From Caldilinea sp. (GTDB lineage Bacteria; Chloroflexota; Anaerolineae; Caldilineales; Caldilineaceae), in contig JAPLGY010000275.1 in the NCBI GenBank assembly GCA_026389955.1, positions 1 through 6,322 on the forward strand: 6,322 nucleotides of DNA, written 5' to 3'. The notes beneath the pieces were generated by a model. It had not been told where the DNA came from. It worked only from the letters and a program-made list of their open reading frames with translations, and searched no databases. The stretch's first letter is position 1, and each line of letters starts with the position of its first letter. Positions 5,363 through 6,322 of the stretch are shown one piece after another. A program made the position numbers and the translations under genes.

Positions 5363-6322
5363 TCAACCTCGTTCGTAGGTGATCCGGGGGTCAATCAACG
5401 GATAGAGCAGATCCAGCACCAGCACCATGGTCGCTGTTGTAAAGACCAACATGAAGACGATGCCCTGGATCAACGTATAGTCAGAGGTGACGATGCCCTG
5501 GTACAACAGGTAGCCGACACCTGGATAGGCAAAGATATATTCGACCAACACAGCCCCCCCGACGATGCCCCCCAGGCTGAGCGCCAGAGCAGTCACCTGC
5601 GGCAGGATCGAATTGCGCACGCCGTACAGCCAAAAAATCCGTCCAGGCTTGAGCCCCTTGGCCTGCGCCAAAATCATGTAATCTTCGCCGGCAGTCGTGA
5701 TCATCATCCCGCGCATGCCGAGCGCCCAAAACCCCATCGAGGCCACCACAATCGCAGCAGACGGCAAAATCGCATGCTGCAAAATACTGGAGATATACCC
5801 CCAGTTCATCCCTACGATCAGACCGCGCCCCACCGAACCCGAAGCAGGCAAGATGCGCAGCCAGAACGCAAAAAGATAGATGAGCAGAATTCCCAACATA
5901 AAAAACGGAATGGAGGTGAAGGTCAGCGAGACCGGCAGAAGATTGCGCAGCCAGCCAGGGGTTCGTTCCCAGGCCATCAACGCACCGATCGTGTTGCCCG
6001 CCACAAAAGACAGAAGAGTCCCCACCAGCAACAGACCGATCGTCCAAGGCAGCGCCTGCGCCACCATGCCTTCCACCCGACTCGGAAAATTGGCCAGCGA
6101 ATAGCCCAGATCAAAACGCAGCGAATTGCCGACATAACGAATATATTGGATCGGCAACGGCTGATCCAGCCCAAAGCGGGCACGCCAGGCGTTGATCATC
6201 TGCGCAGAATTCTCGACATAGCCAGACTGGGCGGTCAGACGGCTGATCACACCCGCAACCGGGTCCCCCGGCGCCAGCCGGGGAATCAAAAAGATCAGGG
6301 TCGTTCCCAGCCAGACGGTCAG
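5363..6322 (-). CDS. Oligopeptide/dipeptide ABC importer permease, DppB type (5' end outside window)
   Basis: This is the first visible gene of the operon. It encodes the membrane permease that pairs with the DppC-type subunit. The visible 319 residues begin inside the first membrane helix (LTVWLGTTLIFLIPRLAPGDP), so only about 10-20 residues are missing. Family features are the PGDP motif after helix 1 (about 18-21) and FGLDQPLPIQY at 50-60. Next come NSLRFDLGYSL near 66-76, further helices at about 92-118, 129-157, 185-206, 241-265 and 284-308, and an EAA loop at about 213-238 (EDYMILAQAKGLKPGRIF). The C-terminus LLYPLIDPRITYERG is typical. The frame stays open to the window edge without a start, so the internal TTG at 6289, which falls within the first helix, is not the start. 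The TGA at 5363-5365 is two bases from the dppC-type ATG. The binding-protein gene is probably upstream. Confidence 0.94.
   Translation of the reverse strand: MTVWLGTTLIFLIPRLAPGDPVAGVISRLTAQSGYVENSAQMINAWRARFGLDQPLPIQYIRYVGNSLRFDLGYSLANFPSRVEGMVAQALPWTIGLLLVGTLLSFVAGNTIGALMAWERTPGWLRNLLPVSLTFTSIPFFMLGILLIYLFAFWLRILPASGSVGRGLIVGMNWGYISSILQHAILPSAAIVVASMGFWALGMRGMMITTAGEDYMILAQAKGLKPGRIFWLYGVRNSILPQVTALALSLGGIVGGAVLVEYIFAYPGVGYLLYQGIVTSDYTLIQGIVFMLVFTTATMVLVLDLLYPLIDPRITYERG

Noticed and set aside
4551..5378. Plus-strand open frame of 275 codons opposite the DppC-type permease
   Set aside because: Antisense shadow; its apparent repeat is the reverse complement of the real 45-bp coding repeat.
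6287..6289. TTG as start codon of the DppB-type permease
   Set aside because: The frame stays open to the window end and the upstream codons encode the expected first membrane helix, so the start lies outside the window.

Overview
The window is almost entirely one leftward (minus-strand) operon for an ABC importer of the oligopeptide/dipeptide (Opp/Dpp, nickel-peptide) class. The operon ends in a gene for a membrane-anchored pentapeptide-repeat protein. The DNA is GC-rich with tightly packed genes. The ATPase sequence variants (for example a YNPFYRV stretch after the Q-loop, and an IGHDMGL H-loop) and the WR-x-VW inserts in the pentapeptide protein look to me like Chloroflexota, perhaps Caldilinea- or Anaerolineae-like. 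That placement rests on remembered family flavour, not on a search.

Layout in transcription order, right to left. (1) 6322-5363: DppB-type permease, whose 5' end lies outside the window. (2) 5360-4107: DppC-type permease with an unusual loop of about 130 residues after the first membrane helix, carrying three tandem 15-residue repeats. (3) 4110-3106: OppD/DppD-type ATPase, joined to dppC by an ATGA overlap. (4) 3032-2028: OppF/DppF-type ATPase. It is preceded by a gap of about 70 bases that holds a very strong Shine-Dalgarno sequence in front of an out-of-frame ATG. (5) 2031-685: pentapeptide-repeat protein of 448 residues with one N-terminal membrane helix, joined to the ATPase gene by a GTGA overlap. 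(6) 684-627: a perfect 28-bp inverted repeat directly after the stop codon, almost certainly the operon terminator.

Left of the terminator, positions 392-626 hold no intact gene. There are hints of a frame-broken plus-strand coding remnant that would end inside the palindrome. Positions 1-391 are less GC-rich (about 47% in the first 60 bases). They hold the 5' end of a leftward transposase gene resembling the IS701 (DDE) family, with its own ribosome-binding site and a good sigma-70-type promoter. This gene runs off the left edge of the window.

Together, DppB and DppC would form the membrane channel and the two ATPases the motor. The solute-binding protein that sets substrate specificity is not in the window and probably lies upstream, beyond 6322. 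The least ordinary feature is the coupled pentapeptide-repeat gene. Its solenoid is predicted to face outward next to a permease whose own outward loop is repeat-expanded, which makes an importer accessory protein a reasonable but untested hypothesis.
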